Shown here in pieces: positions 49,151 to 62,371 of a stretch of 64,000 nt of DNA. The stretch's first letter is position 1, and each line of letters starts with the position of its first letter. The stretch is from Platycnemis pennipes (taxonomy: Eukaryota; Arthropoda; Insecta; Odonata; Platycnemididae): the NCBI GenBank assembly GCA_933228895.1, contig OW121846.1:108579054-108643053 (forward strand). Direction: 5' to 3'. A program made the translations under genes and the position numbers. The notes under the pieces were generated by a model. It was not told the origin of the DNA and made no database searches. It saw only the letters and a list, made by a program, of their open reading frames with translations.

Positions 49151-52100
49151 TACATGAACCATGGTGTTTAGCACCGTGGCGATCTATAACCGCCTAAGGT
49201 TTTGCTTGCAATCCAATTAGGGCAACTATTGCTAACATGGGCTTGCCGAGATGTCTGAATGGCATTATTATTTCTTTTACGCTATGTCCAAATCATAGAT
49301 TTTCGCAGCCTTTTGCTCTATCTGGGCTCCCTTTCCTTCAGGCGAGCCCGTTTGAACAGTTTTTAGTCGCCGTATTAGTATTTTGTATTTCCTATACTTC
49401 AGGGTTCTCATAAATTTATCAACGCGCATTTTTAACCGTAATATTATGAGAAATAGTCTTTATCTGTCTGGACCATCATTTTTACCTCAGTTTTCCGTTA
49501 AACATTAAATCGTGCTGATGGTTACACGATTATTATAAGTTCTAGAACCAAAGCATATCGTCTTGGAGTCACAACTAAACCTGTTAACACAGAAAATATC
49601 ATTTCCTTTTTGCCATTATTGTTATTACGTCTGCCTCAAATGGCTACGTTGGACAAGTTTAAGGTGGAAAAAGTACTTATATGGCTATTTCATGATCGTT
49701 TTACAAAACTTAAAGTAGTTGCCGTTTTGCGAGAAAAATATAGCCTTGGCTATAGCGTTGAACATATGTGCATCGCATGTCATTAAAACGGGTAGGAAAC
49801 CAAATATGTGATCTTGAGATCTTGCAAAAAAGAGATAGGCATGGAAAGTTAATGTAATAAGGCCATTTTTCCCCTCAGCGACATGTTGAAAGCAAAACAA
49901 TCTGCGTTGGATTGCGTGATTCCTTCACTTCACTCAAAGAAACTGTGTCGAGTCTTCAACGTATTTACTTGCTTATCAGAATAATTTTATTTTTTACCAT
50001 TCTGTAGAAAATTTCAAATGGATTCATTCCTTTCAATCACTAGCCAATATAAGTGTTACCTTGCTTCATCAAATGAAAGGCACACAATAGATTGACTGTT
50101 TACTTAAAGCAATGCTCGTAAGCCAAAGTCATAAGAATAATTTCCGTCATATCTGTAGAATCAATTGAAATTGCTTCTCATTTCCTTAGATATTTCCGGA
50201 AGTTTAAATAAACTTTTGTTCTCCACCAACTATTGATTCTAAGTGGTAGATGCAACCTTACCAAAGATTGCGGATTTCTCTGGTAGGGTTATACATATAA
50301 ATGCATAGAGATATTTATACATATACATAGAGATTTTACACCCTTTATCAACTAACTTAATCACCTTAATTGGATTCGTAATATAAAAATTTGATAAGAC
50401 TTTACTCCACTGGTTTAAAGATGTCGACTATGTGAAGCCAGTTTGAAGCGATTTGTGCATGATTCTTTCGCAAAATTTCTTTGCAATTACGTGAGTAATA
50501 TTATAGTTACAACTATCGGAATTGAAATGAAAAAGTAAGGTGACTTGAGTGACGTCGGATATTTTAAAACTTTATCAAAAGACGACAGAACATCGTTTTA
50601 TCCTAAATGGCCATTCTTTAGATTCTCCATGTGTATCTTGCGTCATATAATGCCGAATCCCACGATTCTCATTAAGACTAGACTGTAGACTTGTCAAGAC
50701 CCTCAGTAGCATAGATCACCGTTTCTGCAACGATTTTAGTGGAAAGAAATACTTCTTAGCACGTATTTTTCAGAAATAGATCTAAATTTTATAGTTTTTC
50801 GTCTCCTTTTTGGCCTTTGATATAGAGGAAAACTTAATTTTCTAATCACCTGTGGATTATCGCTTACAAATGACACCGTATTTTTTATCATACTCACAAT
50901 AGGTAACTCCAAATGTAATATAATTGTAAACAGAATAATAAAAACCCCATGGTTGTTGTGATATAATGTAAAATAAACTCATGGTGAAAACGATTGACAA
51001 CATTGTTGACGTGGTAAAAACCGCTTTTGTGTAGACCATACAAAAGTGATTTTCTGGTCAAATATCGAAAGTTTGATGAAATTACATTAATGTATGGCCG
51101 TACAGAGATAATGGGCAAGTCAACGGTCCTAAGATAGATGTAAAGTCTGGCACGATAGGCATGTGTCATGTTCGTTGGCCATAGGCATGTTGAACAACAT
51201 CCAACGTCAACTTTTATCTGACCATGGTAAATTTCTATAGACTAGCATCAGGACTTTTTATTTCTTGATAGTGAGGTAAACAGAATAATAACATGCCAGT
51301 ATTCAATATATAATATACAAATGACCTTTGTGCTAACGTTACGGGGACGGATCTGTTGTTATTTTTCTTGAGCAGTTTTAACTATCCCATCCTCTTATTT
51401 CTCGAGCGCTAGAGTGTGAACTTATATCCTTTCAAGTATCTGGAGATATATATGACATACGTTATTATGGCGCATGAGTAAAAGTACGAACAGGAGTGAT
51501 AATAATCACGAGGTCTTATCTGATTATCCTTGGAATTCATAAATCCCTGGAAAAATCATTAATTCTTGTTGTAATAGAGAGGTAAATGGGGAATCAAGGA
51601 AAATGAGGCAATCCAAGGATCGAATCACTCAAAAAGAGAACGGAGATTGATCATTACCATCCGTTGGCACTTTATACGTTACAGAAAATTAATGACTAGT
51701 GATGAAATTGGTACCTTTGCCAAGAGACAGAAACATTTCAATTAAGTACATAAGAAGGTAGGGGAAACAAATACTGGGGATACCAGAATATAGGTAATTT
51801 ATAAAGAGTCCTCAGAAGTTCATGAAGTTTAAATTCACTAGTTCTGTCACCCTCACTAGCAATGAACAATTCATAGCACACATGGGACCAAGTAACTAAA
51901 CGCATTCACATCACGCTTACATATAGTTGAAACCTAAGAAAATACAAGCAAAATATAATCTCTGCTGACATTTTTTGTGAAGGAAGAGCTTAAAATAAAT
52001 GTTTACCTATTTCATAATGAAGTGATATGGCCTTTTTTTTAGTCACACATGTCTTTGTTATATATATGAGGAAGAAGATTTCTTCGTGAAGCAAAATATA

Positions 52101-53160
52101 CTTGGGGCATAGTTTGGGCGTTTTCTAAATACTTTGGTGTCTATTTGCAGCAGAGGTCAAAAACAGAAATAAACACTCTGTCTCCTTTATTATTAGATGC
52201 GAGTCAAATAAGGCTTGCTCGTTACTGAGGAAGAAGATAACACAGTAACAGTAACAACAGATAAGACTAAAACGCAATGGTGTCATTTTGGTTTTGAAAA
52301 AAACGATTGCAAAGATATTATTGAACTGTGTAAAATTATTCTTTTCATTGCTGTTTACTTTTGCTGACCCGGTTATTGTTCTTCGTGAAATGCTTTAACC
52401 TTTCTTCGGAACTCCTATCATTGGCAGTATCCCCATAGCCCACCGTTTCGGTCTCTGTCCAGTGTGACAATTTTGGTTAGAGGCTGTTAGATTAAAAACA
52501 AAAGTTCTGTAAAATGCTTCCAATGAACAAAAAATATACGTTACTTTGAGTCACTAATTTCAATATTCAAGTATCAAAAAGGCTTTATAATCAGTTTGCA
52601 TCACCTGAAAATTAATTTCATTTTCAAATTTTGGGCTCCCAGGATTTTTCTTTGAAGCAACTTTCTTTATGTTAGCCTTACTCATAGTCTGGATTTGTTA
52701 TTTTACCGTTAATTTACTCAAATCAATTAGCTCTTTCTTGCACTCCTCACGTGGTTCCTCAATTTTGAAACTGTTTAATGTTGATGTTATCTTCGAGCGT
52801 GGATGAACCATTATATTTTAATAATACTTGGTATGTATGATCATATCAACTTTCTGATGCTAGACTTCATTTCATGTAGTATACGTCTTTTATAGTTCGC
52901 AAAGTAGCATTACTCCACAGTAAAATTGCAATCAAGCTTCCGGGTGTGTATTTTAGTTGTGTGTATTTTACCTACGTGTATCGTGCACTTCTTGTCTGAA
53001 CAACTACCGTAAAATCTAAAGTTATTTGTTAGGCTGAAGCAAAATTCTGGATGAATAGCATGCTTGATGCCAGCCTTACGCAGGCAGCTCATTTCATCTT
53101 TTACCGTGTTGAGTGTCATTTTTCTTCTCGGTCCTGGTGCGAGGGCATTTACTTAACATT
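49151..53160. other. Long AT-rich non-coding interval
   Basis: About 4 kb with no GC island, the longest such gap in the window. Small direct repeats of an ATACATA..AGAGAT type lie at about 50290-50335. No supported gene. Confidence 0.5.
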
Positions 53161-53440
53161 TCACAAATCCGTCGCGGAAACGTTTTTCCATGCGCCCTCC
53201 GCGTTTCAGATGGAAGAGCATCAGATTGCGCCAAGGATTCCACCGGCAATGAGTGAGCGGAGTTGCGTATGATGGCTCAATTAGCGAGCGAGTGAACAAT
53301 GCGCGCGGCTGTCACTCCCCTTTTGTTTCCGGTCGGGAAATGTGCGTCGGGTGGCGAGGAAGAGCACCTCTCCCCCCGTGACCGCTTCGAAATCACGTTC
53401 CCCCCTCTCCCCACCACCAGTGGCCAGTGTTTGCATGTCC
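53161..53440. other. GC-rich island 19 (small)
   Basis: A short CpG-containing island with a C-rich end. Opposed frames of 95 and 60 codons are unrecognised. Confidence 0.45.
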
Positions 53441-54423
53441 GAGCGTCTACTTTCCCCATGTAATTGTTCTTTAAAAATCCACTCACCGAACTTTGCAACA
53501 CAAACAGAAATGCTCCTTCGGTGAATCGAGAAATTAAATACCTATGTGTTTTAGCACAGTGCACGACGTCAGTTACTGTTATCTCAAATGATCTCCATCA
53601 GCCCAACGGCAAACTGGAAAGAGCAAATGGTGGGTTAGGAGATTTGATGTGATATATCTCTCGTCACTCTGTATTGCCAAATTTCACCTATATTTACATT
53701 TATAATTATTTTAATTTTTTAGAGCCCTTATTTTAATTTATCAAGATTTTTTTTCAATTTGAGGTCATAGGAAAACATGACATTCTGCAGAATCGAAATT
53801 CCATACTTTACCCTCATTTCCATTATGTGGAATTGAATAGTTCCTCTACGCTCATCATGAAGGAATTTCACCTAGTGAAGCCTCATACCGTCAACTTCTT
53901 TCAATTTCAATTTATTCTAACAGTTCTCTTTACGTAATGAACTATAGCTACTGAGGGAAAAAGTAAGGAGCTGTATGATTTGCATGCGCACCTGATGATT
54001 ATAATCATAAGTACCACCATTCGGCCGCCATTGGTAGGTTCGTGAATAGTTTTTAACTGCTTTCCCGACCCACAACTCTAGTCTGTTACATTATTTCATG
54101 CTAATGGTAAAAGGTTGAAATCTTCTTCTACTTTGAGGCATTTGCACCTGTTCTCAGCTGAAACATTCAAAATGTTCATATAATTTCAAAATTTCCCTGT
54201 TTCGTAATTTTCCGCATACCTTCACTGTGGCAATCATGGTAATACGTCTATGTGTTCGCAGCCAACTTTGGAAGATGCTGTAACTATCCGCGGAGTGTAG
54301 TGGAAATTTGTAGTTGCGCATAAATACGCTGTGTTATGTACTCATTTATATTGAAATAATATGAAATGTATATGATATGCGGAAAGCTCTTTTGATCTTT
54401 TTTGTGAACTAAGCTCGTCAACC
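53441..54423. other. AT-rich non-coding DNA
   Basis: No supported feature. Confidence 0.45.
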
Positions 54424-54602
54424 TTGGTTCACAATTCCTTGTGTAGGCTACCGTGGGTCGTCTTGCTTGAAGATGCTGGTCTTCCGGGATTTCCTCCGCT
54501 TTGGTCCATAATTCCTGGGACAGGAATCGGAGACATAGACAGGAATTATGGACCAACGCGGAGGAAATCCCGAAACACCAGCACCTTCATTGGTTCTCAA
54601 TT
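54424..54602. mobile_element. Foldback insertion with flanking near-identical direct repeats
   Basis: Inverted arms of about 50 bp (54468-54517 and 54540-54589) flank a 22-nt loop. The flanks carry TTGGTTCACAATT (54424-54436) and TTGGTTCTCAATT (54590-54602), a 12/13 match that looks like a target-site duplication. About 31 bp of non-palindromic sequence lies between the left duplication and the left arm, so the foldback is asymmetric. CCCGAAACACC in one arm recalls the GAAAC of the other two foldbacks, but a hammerhead-like order is not clear. It has no coding capacity. Confidence 0.55.
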
Positions 54603-54985
54603 GTTAAGTAATTCTTGGGGATAATCCTTCCCCGAATGCACCAGCGTGTCAGTAGGCGAGGGGTCGACGGGTATGCTAGCATAATAACTCCCGTCGGGTG
54701 CGACCGCGTGCGCGCCTCCTTCTCCCTCCGAACACCCTGGGGGATGGGGGTACGCTCTTTCCGTCCCACGCCCCTCCTCCACGAGTTCGAGGACGACGGC
54801 GAGGAAATCGAGTGAGAGAGGCGACACTCTTCTCGCCAACTGATTAGGAGAACTTGTTTCTTTATGCCCCGTTCGTGTGGCGGAATTTCTTCTCCCTTCG
54901 CCCAATCCCCAAATGGAGCCTTTCTTCTTCCTCTCTATCCTCCCCCATCCCTAAACACCCTTAACCCTTAAAAAACCAACCCTGT

Positions 54986-54997
54986 CCCCCCCCCCCC
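54986..54997. repeat. Poly-C run (12)
   Basis: Uninterrupted run of 12 C on the plus strand. Confidence 0.9.
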
Positions 54998-55122
54998 TCC
55001 GCCTTCGCTACATCCCGTTTATCAGGCAATCAATGAAGCCGCTACGGTTTTTCGGCGTCACAGGCTCAGGCGACCGGAAATGCGGGCCCTGCTTCTTCCT
55101 TTATTTTCATGCCTTACCTCCG

Positions 55123-55136
55123 CCCCCCCCCCCCCC
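55123..55136. repeat. Poly-C run (14)
   Basis: Uninterrupted run of 14 C. The length may be unreliable in an assembly. Confidence 0.9.
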
Positions 55137-55498
55137 AAGCCTTTTCCAGCCCGTCGCCTCCTCGCCCTTACATCCTCCGCCTCTTCCCACGCTGTTTATC
55201 CAACCGTGCGCTCCGCCCTCGCGCCTGTTTCTCCCGCCTCCACCACCCACACTTCCCTCTCCCAAACTCTTAATGTATAATAAGTGCTTTCCCTTCCCGC
55301 CATTTGTGTCGAGTGCCCTCCTGTCATCCTCCGGCCCTTGCCCGGGGCCGCTTCGTGCGCCCCTTTCTTTCCGCCTTACCCGGCGGTCCGCGTTCGACTC
55401 CCCATGGCGTACGTCGGAATCGGGGAGTCCCAGGAACGTTTGGGGAAAGTGACCTTTGACCCCAGGAAGAGGTGCCCTTTAGCGAGAACAGGCGTTTT

Positions 55499-55538
55499 CT
55501 TCTCTCTCTCTCTCTCTCTCTCCCCTTCTCTCTCTCTA
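55499..55538. repeat. (CT)n microsatellite
   Basis: About 12 CT units, an interruption (CCCCTT), then a further CT run. Confidence 0.9.
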
Positions 55539-57560
55539 GTTAAATGCTTTTTGCGTAAAAAAAAAGTTGTTGCTTCATGGAAAAAAGAGTGGTTGAACTG
55601 TACTTGATGCTGGGATGCTTTTCATACACCGAAGAAAGGAAATAAATTTTATTTGATTAAATATATTGTCAGTAGCGCAAATGGAAAAATAAAAATCCAA
55701 GAATTTCCTGCTCTCACTAGATTTTACACCATGGCGTGTGTCGCTGTTCCTATTCGTAGCAGCCGTAAAGTTGACAAAATCATTGGACCAAGTGCCGGAA
55801 TCCAGGATGAATTTTGACATGATTCTGTCCCGGTTAGTTTCCATTCAATCTAAAAATTGCTAAAAACGTTACTATACTAGACCAAAATATATCAAACTTC
55901 TAGGTATTCATATTCGTTCTCAGATTTTTGTCTGATCCTGATATTTTTAGGTATCCTAGAGGTAGGTTTGGTGGGTTAGGGTGGAGTTTGTCGATAACTT
56001 AGCTCTATCAGGTGTGAAATTTCAATGTTTCAAGAGCAATGAATGGTAAGTCCTATTTCTCTTCCAACTACGATTTCCTAGGAATATAAACTATTCATTC
56101 ACAGTGCATCTGAGTTGTTGCGAATCAGGCATCGCTCAAATCACAGAATGATCGCTGCGAACTTGAGATGCAATGGATTGTAGGGACGCTAATCTCAATA
56201 GTCTACCATGCTTCCATTCATTTGAAATTTAGTGAAGAATAAAATGGGATTTAAGTAAAATCAGTGGAATAAAGGCGAGATATTAATTAGTTAAGACTCC
56301 ATGGATGTATGTGCGCATAACTGCGAAGTTGATGACGAATTGTTTTTGCTTGATGCTTACGAGAAATGATTCTCGCTTCAGAATTCCGGAATAGGACCCC
56401 AGCATTCTGCACAATTTTGTACTATCTTCAAGCGTTGAACCTAATAGTAATGAAATTCCCTCTTTCATTAGAAGTTGATCAAATCCTTATATTTTTATCC
56501 ATCGAAAATCCGCATACTGTGGACTCAATGTGGCGTCATGTAATGTTTGCGGTAAGAATAGCATGCCCGGATAAAAATATTTATCTGCCTCAAGGAAAAC
56601 GCTCTCCCGCGGCACTGGCGTCGTGTTATCTTTTTAAGCATGCTGATGATTGAAAGTTGTCCGTCTCCAGCCTCAGGAAACTTGACTTTTTCGATTTAAA
56701 TTGTCTAACCACGTGATTGTCTCACCTGGGAACCTATATTCAAATAATCTGCCATCATGTGCATACAATTTGGCCTCCCGCTCCGCAGAAAATTGCCGGA
56801 AGTAAAAGGAATACCTAAATTCATAACGGCACACTCGAATGGATGTCCTGTAAACATATTATGAACCCCAGGGGTCTACAGAAATATATACTGAGCAGAC
56901 ACATTTATCAGTTGCGTAAAAGTAACTTTCAATATTATAACTTTCACCAGTTCAGTACCAGATTATCACAATTTAAATGTACCAGCAATTCAGTTAAATG
57001 AGTGTACGGAGAGTATGAATAGACGTGGAAATTCTTGTAGTGTGAAACATTGAGTTGGCATAACCTTTCAAGTTCTGGATAGTTTAAAAATAATATTGGT
57101 GATTTATGACATTTATGGTGACAACTGTTCATTTATAAACGGTTGTAATAAAGTGCAAGAATATGAGGTTATATGTAAGGAAATAAGACTCGGGGCCATT
57201 AATGCGTGATAGAAAAAAGGCTTAAGAATTTGTGTAAAGATATACTTCGCAAGGAAAACTGAAGGTCGCAGGCTAAAATCGGTCTTGGACAAAATTTCTG
57301 TGTTGCTAAGAAAACTATCAATTGCCAAGTTACTAAAATAATGAAATTTCGTATAAAATCCAATAACTGTCCCTAATTTTTGCGCTGAGCTTTCATGGCG
57401 AGTTCCTCGCGTCGGGGAACCCGTTTTTTGCTTTCAATATGCTGCGAGGAAGTAACGGAAGAACGGAATTTTCTCAATATCCACGCGATATGCATCCAAT
57501 AATTGAATCCGCGCAACGAGAGACCTTGGCAGAATCATTCAAATAAGTCCGACCGGTTGT
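55539..57560. other. AT-rich non-coding DNA
   Basis: No supported gene. Frames of 60-95 codons are unrecognised. Confidence 0.45.
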
Positions 57561-58110
57561 GAGCCCAGGGCACTCACCGTTCAGCCAGCCGGAGGCAGCA
57601 GGCTGAGGTGCGGGATCCAGCGTCCAGGGGTTTGTCGTGGATTTGGCGGCGAGGAGGGGTGAGGAAAAGGTTTTCTGACTGCGGGGACAGGTACAGAAAA
57701 GTGTTTTGGTTTCGCGCTTCGCGTCCGCCCCTGCTGAGGCGTTCACAGATGCGTATCGGCGCATAAACACGCTCGTTCGCATTCCTCACGGGCCATTAAG
57801 CAGAGAAACCGAGGGATAGGTGGGGGAGGAGGAAGCGCAGGCCGGGGAATGCGATTAAGTCGCCGGAAGAGTTGATTTGCCGAGGATTCGCGCCTTTAGG
57901 GGAAGAGAGGGGTGCAAGGATGTCGAGGTGCAGCGATCCACACACACACGCGCAGTCCGGCTCCTCGGCGTATTTCCTTTACGTCCCGATTTCCCCGAGA
58001 TTCGGAGCCGCGCTTCGAATGCCACGCGGATGAAACGGCGGCGATCGGATACGACGCCTCCGTGGCAATGAGTGTTCCCGGTGATGCACTCTCTCGAAAT
58101 TCAGTTCCCT
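57561..58110. other. GC-rich island 21
   Basis: A CpG-rich island with a GCGATTAAGTCGC core near 57850 and an (AC)n-like stretch near 57940. Overlapping frames on both strands have no domain. Confidence 0.5.
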
Positions 58111-59925
58111 CGGCAGTTGATCCCTGACACAATTAGGTTCAACGGGTGGTGACCGTGCAGTTGATTGTTGGAGCCTTCCGCGTTATCGTAAACATTATTC
58201 AAATGACAAGGCCTGACTTCCTTGATCAATCATTTGATATTTTCATGTGATGAGGTCATAAGCCAACCGTCTTAATACAGTATATATCATTTTTAAGTTG
58301 TTGAAAACGTGGTTTAGCTTCCAACCATAAAATATTTTATTTAAACCATATATGCGCAGTTTACAATGGTATTATGACCTTTTTACCCTCGTTTTGCGCA
58401 GAAACCTCCATTAGTACCCAGCACTTTGGTTTTTATCTTTGAGTAGACCTTTACTTAGTTTCAGTTTTACTCAGTCTCAGCCGAGTCAATCAATATGCTG
58501 TTTCGGAGAATATTGTTTTAACTTTTTTATTGTTCATGTTCGTCCAAATTCAAAATTGATTTCCGTTTGCTAAATTAAAGCCCTTCAGTAAACTGAGGAC
58601 CAACGTAGCAAATGTGTTTACTGGAGTTTATGAACCTGGTGAGCATTAAACATGCTGAAATATTTACTCATTGTGTCGAGGCGTCGGGTTTAGCACTCTG
58701 ATGAATATTAGCAGGAACAGCTACGTGCTTAGGTTTCCTTATGATCAAGCTAATTTAGTCCGGAGGAGCTTTCATTTTTGTAGCTGGGTTACATCCACGA
58801 ACACACTTCATGCTGGCGATGTGCTGAAAATTATAACACAAACTCATTGAAATTATTGTTAATTTATTTCATTCATCAGTAAAAGTTAGACAGTGGTTGC
58901 CGAAATCAGACGAACGATCTTAATTCTAATGACATTTTAAAGTAGTTTCCTATTGTTAAGCTATAAAAATTTCTCTTCTCGTGATCCTTTTTCCCAGTTA
59001 AACAAGTTTCATATAATACGAAAAACTGTTGCAGGATCTATTTTGATGAGCTCCTTCAAAATAAAACATTGATAGCCATCACTTTGCGATGTCCACATTT
59101 ACTGCATCCTCTTTGAAAACAATGCGCAGAAAGCTTAATCTTTGGGCGATGCAGTTCCTCTGCATTCATGTATAAACGTGAAATGCAAGTTTTTGTGTAT
59201 TCAGTAACTTCTTATTGCATTATGTGCGTCTCTCAGCACGAGTGTAATCTTAAAACGTGATGCCTTTGTATACTTGTGGGTAATTAATTACGTCTTCAGT
59301 TATGTAATTTGAGTGCATCTCAAATACGGTATTGGCAAGAATGGCATAAAATCTTGACGTGTCTCACTAAAGGTATTTTAGATATAATACATTCAAATTA
59401 ATTCGAATTAATATATAGTTCAAACTAATACATCTTGCAAATAGAACCATATGTTCTTTTTCTGCGCAATAAAATTCTAAATTACTATAGGTACCTCTTA
59501 ATAATAGTTAGGCTTGCAAGAAATTATGCTACCTTGCGTTACTCAAAGATATTGGGAAAAAGAAATAATCCGAGTAAGGCGTGAATGTAACAATCCCAGA
59601 CTTGGCTAACAATTTTTCCGGAACTCCTGTGACCATGGAAATTCATGTGTCCGCAGTGATCGTAAGTAAGTCAGGCAAAAATTTGCTCCGAACGTTCTAA
59701 CAAATGCTCTGTTTTTGCTAACGGTTTTCATATGATGCACTGAGAGAAAGTTTTCACTGTATTTGGGCAATCATTCCTTTCACGCCAATGCTTTTGATGT
59801 TTTACCTGCCGCCCAGCCAATACCGCGTAATTCTCATCATGACGTGAATGGTTTCAGGCCGTTTGTCATGTGGTTTCTTCTAATCTCTTATTCAAACCAA
59901 GAGTGAAAATTGTTAGAAAATACGA
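58111..59925. other. AT-rich non-coding DNA
   Basis: Nothing supportable. The interval has no frame longer than 60 codons until the next island. Confidence 0.5.
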
Positions 59926-60410
59926 AATTTCGAAGGGAGGCGGTCGCAATAACTCTTCCCCGGGAGGCACTCCGTCCTTCGGAGACTCGTGCTATAAGCC
60001 GTGCGAGGAGCAGGACGAGGCAAACCGGGAATCCATTGGTTGATTCTCTCCTTTGTGAGTGAGTCGCTCGGGGGTCGAGGGGAGCGCAAGTCACCCCTAA
60101 TCTCTCCTCCCAGCGTCTGCGGGTGCCCCGTCCTACGCCTTCCAATGGCCCTTCGCCCATCCCCCACACACAGATCCGACCCAGGCCGAGACTTGAGGCT
60201 CAACTCGAGTCAGGCCGCTTCCCATCAGAATAACTGGCTGCCTCCTTGTTAAAACGCCTTGGAAAGTGCCCGCGCCTCGCGTCCCCTTCCGATGCTCCCC
60301 CTCCTCCATGCTAATTGGATCGAGGCATTTGCGGCAGGGGTAGTGATTGATTATTTTTATTTTACTCGAGTGCTATAAACGGGACGAGTGGCGGGTGGTG
60401 GCGTGGAAGG
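59926..60410. other. GC-rich island 22
   Basis: A CpG-rich island that ends with GCTAATTGG (about 60310) and ATTGATTATTTTTATTTTAC (about 60347), both homeodomain-type A/T cores, followed by a TATA-like TATAAA at 60374-60379. Confidence 0.5.
60374..60379 (+). promoter_or_regulatory. Candidate TATA element
   Basis: TATAAA lies 44 bp before the candidate start codon at 60418, at the boundary of a GC-rich island. No initiator consensus is seen. Confidence 0.2.
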
Positions 60411-60417
60411 CGTAAAA

Positions 60418-60576
60418 ATGGTTTTGAAAGAGTTGGCCCTTATTGTTTTCATTCTAGGGGAGCATGTTAGTGGAGTCACGAGAGCGCTGGCCCCAAGGGT
60501 GGCGGTGGCGGTGTTTTTTTTTCGAAACTTGGGAACTCTAGGATACTTGAGTTACACGGGGAGAGTACAAATGTGA
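60418..60576 (+). CDS. Candidate small secreted or membrane peptide (hypothetical)
   Basis: A 52-codon frame is chosen at the ATG at 60418 because its context (AAAAATGG) matches the insect translation-start consensus far better than the upstream in-frame ATG at 60388. The first residues (MVLKELALIVFILGEHVSG) look like a signal peptide: short charged start, hydrophobic core at residues 6-13, small residue at about 18. TATAAA at 60374-60379 would place transcription start near 60404 and leave a 5' leader of about 14 nt, which is short. The remaining 30 or so residues have no known motif. It could equally be a first exon, or chance at the edge of a GC-rich island. I do not recognise a family. 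Confidence 0.2.
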   Translation: MVLKELALIVFILGEHVSGVTRALAPRVAVAVFFFRNLGTLGYLSYTGRVQM

Positions 60577-62371
60577 GAGATGTCTATCGGAGTGGGTGCG
60601 TGCATATGATGATTCTTCGCCCCTTACTTTAAAAGTAGACCAATACTTACGCACGGTTAACCCAACAATGTCTTTAAGCTTAAAATACCCACTTATCCTT
60701 ACTAGGATCATTCTTATTCCAGTCACCTCCTCCTTTGACCACATCTTTTCATTTGATTCACTTCCTATGCTGACGTAACGGGTTTTGATTTTGTAATATT
60801 CAGGGGTATTTGATATTATTTCAGATTTTGTGCTCAAATAATGTATGGGAAGGTGCCAGGCTCCGTACAAACTTTTGGTTCCCTCTCGTTGATATATCAG
60901 AGCTAAGGTCAGCGCAGGAAAATATCTCAAGCACGTACTTCTAACGAGTTGGTGCGCTCCTAATGACTCCGCAATTCTGCAGTCTTTTCTCGGCTTCCAA
61001 AGTTTTTTTAGCAAGCTCGTTTATCGATAGTCCAGTTTCAAAAGTGTGTTTGGTGTTTGGATGTACCACGTGTAAATCCAAAGTAAATCGTTAGAATATT
61101 ATTTCGTCTATTTGAAAAAAAATATCATCATGACCTTCAAAGCAACAGTGATTAATTATGGAGAGAATATGCCAGCCAGTATTTTTCATTTATATTCTTC
61201 CTCTATAGTGACAGTGTAGATGTTTCATGCGTGCCTGACATGATGCAACCGGAAATGGCTCGCTAATAATGGAAATAGTTTGATCTAAAGTAATTCCTTT
61301 CTCCAATAATGATAAAAATGTAAATTTTAGCGGTTGGCGGGGGCCTTCTGGAGCCCCCATCACTTAGTATTCATTTAATATTGATTACTTCACTAAGAAA
61401 ATTCCTGCGAGGCAGTAGCTGAAAAATTCTCATCCAACATAGTTCTCTGAAACAGTGACGTTGGTGCACAAATCCCGCGATACCTGTGACACAAGACATG
61501 ACTACTAATTACAGAGATATGACGTACTTAAAATTCTTGCGCTACTTGAAACTGAGATGAGTGTACACAATTTTATTGCAAATAACATAGCAGTCACTAC
61601 TGAGACAATGAAAATGCCAAAAAGAGGATTCTAGCTTTACTCTTAATGTCATTTTGATTTCTTTTATAGGAAAATAATAGTCATCATTTCTGTGGAAAAT
61701 TAACTCTGACAAAGTTAACTCCTAAGTTACGTTCACATTAACTAGTGGGCAATACTTTTAAACTAACGTCCTTGTAGACCTTATGACCCTCAAGCTTTCA
61801 TCCTTTGCATTTCATCGGGTGCTTAAGAAATCGTACGAAATGACTTGAAATTGCAGCTACGTCTACGTCCTAACTTAAAATTTTTGATTCTTGAGCTATC
61901 CGGCAGAAAAGTTACTCATCTGATTTGCTTTGCTTTCTTCATGATAAGTTCTAATGCGATGACTTTATAAATAGTTTCTGCAATTTATTTTTGCCAACAC
62001 TTAGGTGTGCTTGATTGAATTCCCGGAAAAGGCTGAATTTTTATCGGAATTCTGAAATCACAAGAGCAATGATAGATAAGCTATTTCTCGGAACTGGCGC
62101 CTAATCAAACAAATATGAATTCCTATGGGCCATCACAAATTCTGGAAAACTCAGCTACATCACGCGGAAATTAGCGATCGTTGTATGAGGGAACGCCATG
62201 GAAACAATGCAACCACCTGTGAAAGTTGTGGGGACTGATATTACCATATCCTTGTACTGCGTACCTTCATCATGATTGACTCGCTTCGTAACTTAAAATG
62301 GTACAAATAAGCTGGGCATGCTTTCATAATGCATGGTAAAACGTAAAATCGATTCTACCGCTTAGGATGTT
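60577..62371. other. AT-rich non-coding DNA
   Basis: The minus-strand frame 60538-61014 (158 codons) is the longest frame outside repeats and GC islands. It is Lys/Ser/Tyr-rich with no motif I know. A 6-bp GC stem, GGGGGC/GCCCCC, lies at 61339-61358. Nothing else. Confidence 0.45.

Larger units (their letters stand above)
54603..55490. other. GC-rich island 20
   Basis: A large island, strongly C-rich on plus at 54930-55420, with poly-C runs of 12 (54986-54997) and 14 (55123-55136). The 139-codon plus frame (55033-55452) is Pro/Ser-rich by composition. Confidence 0.5.
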
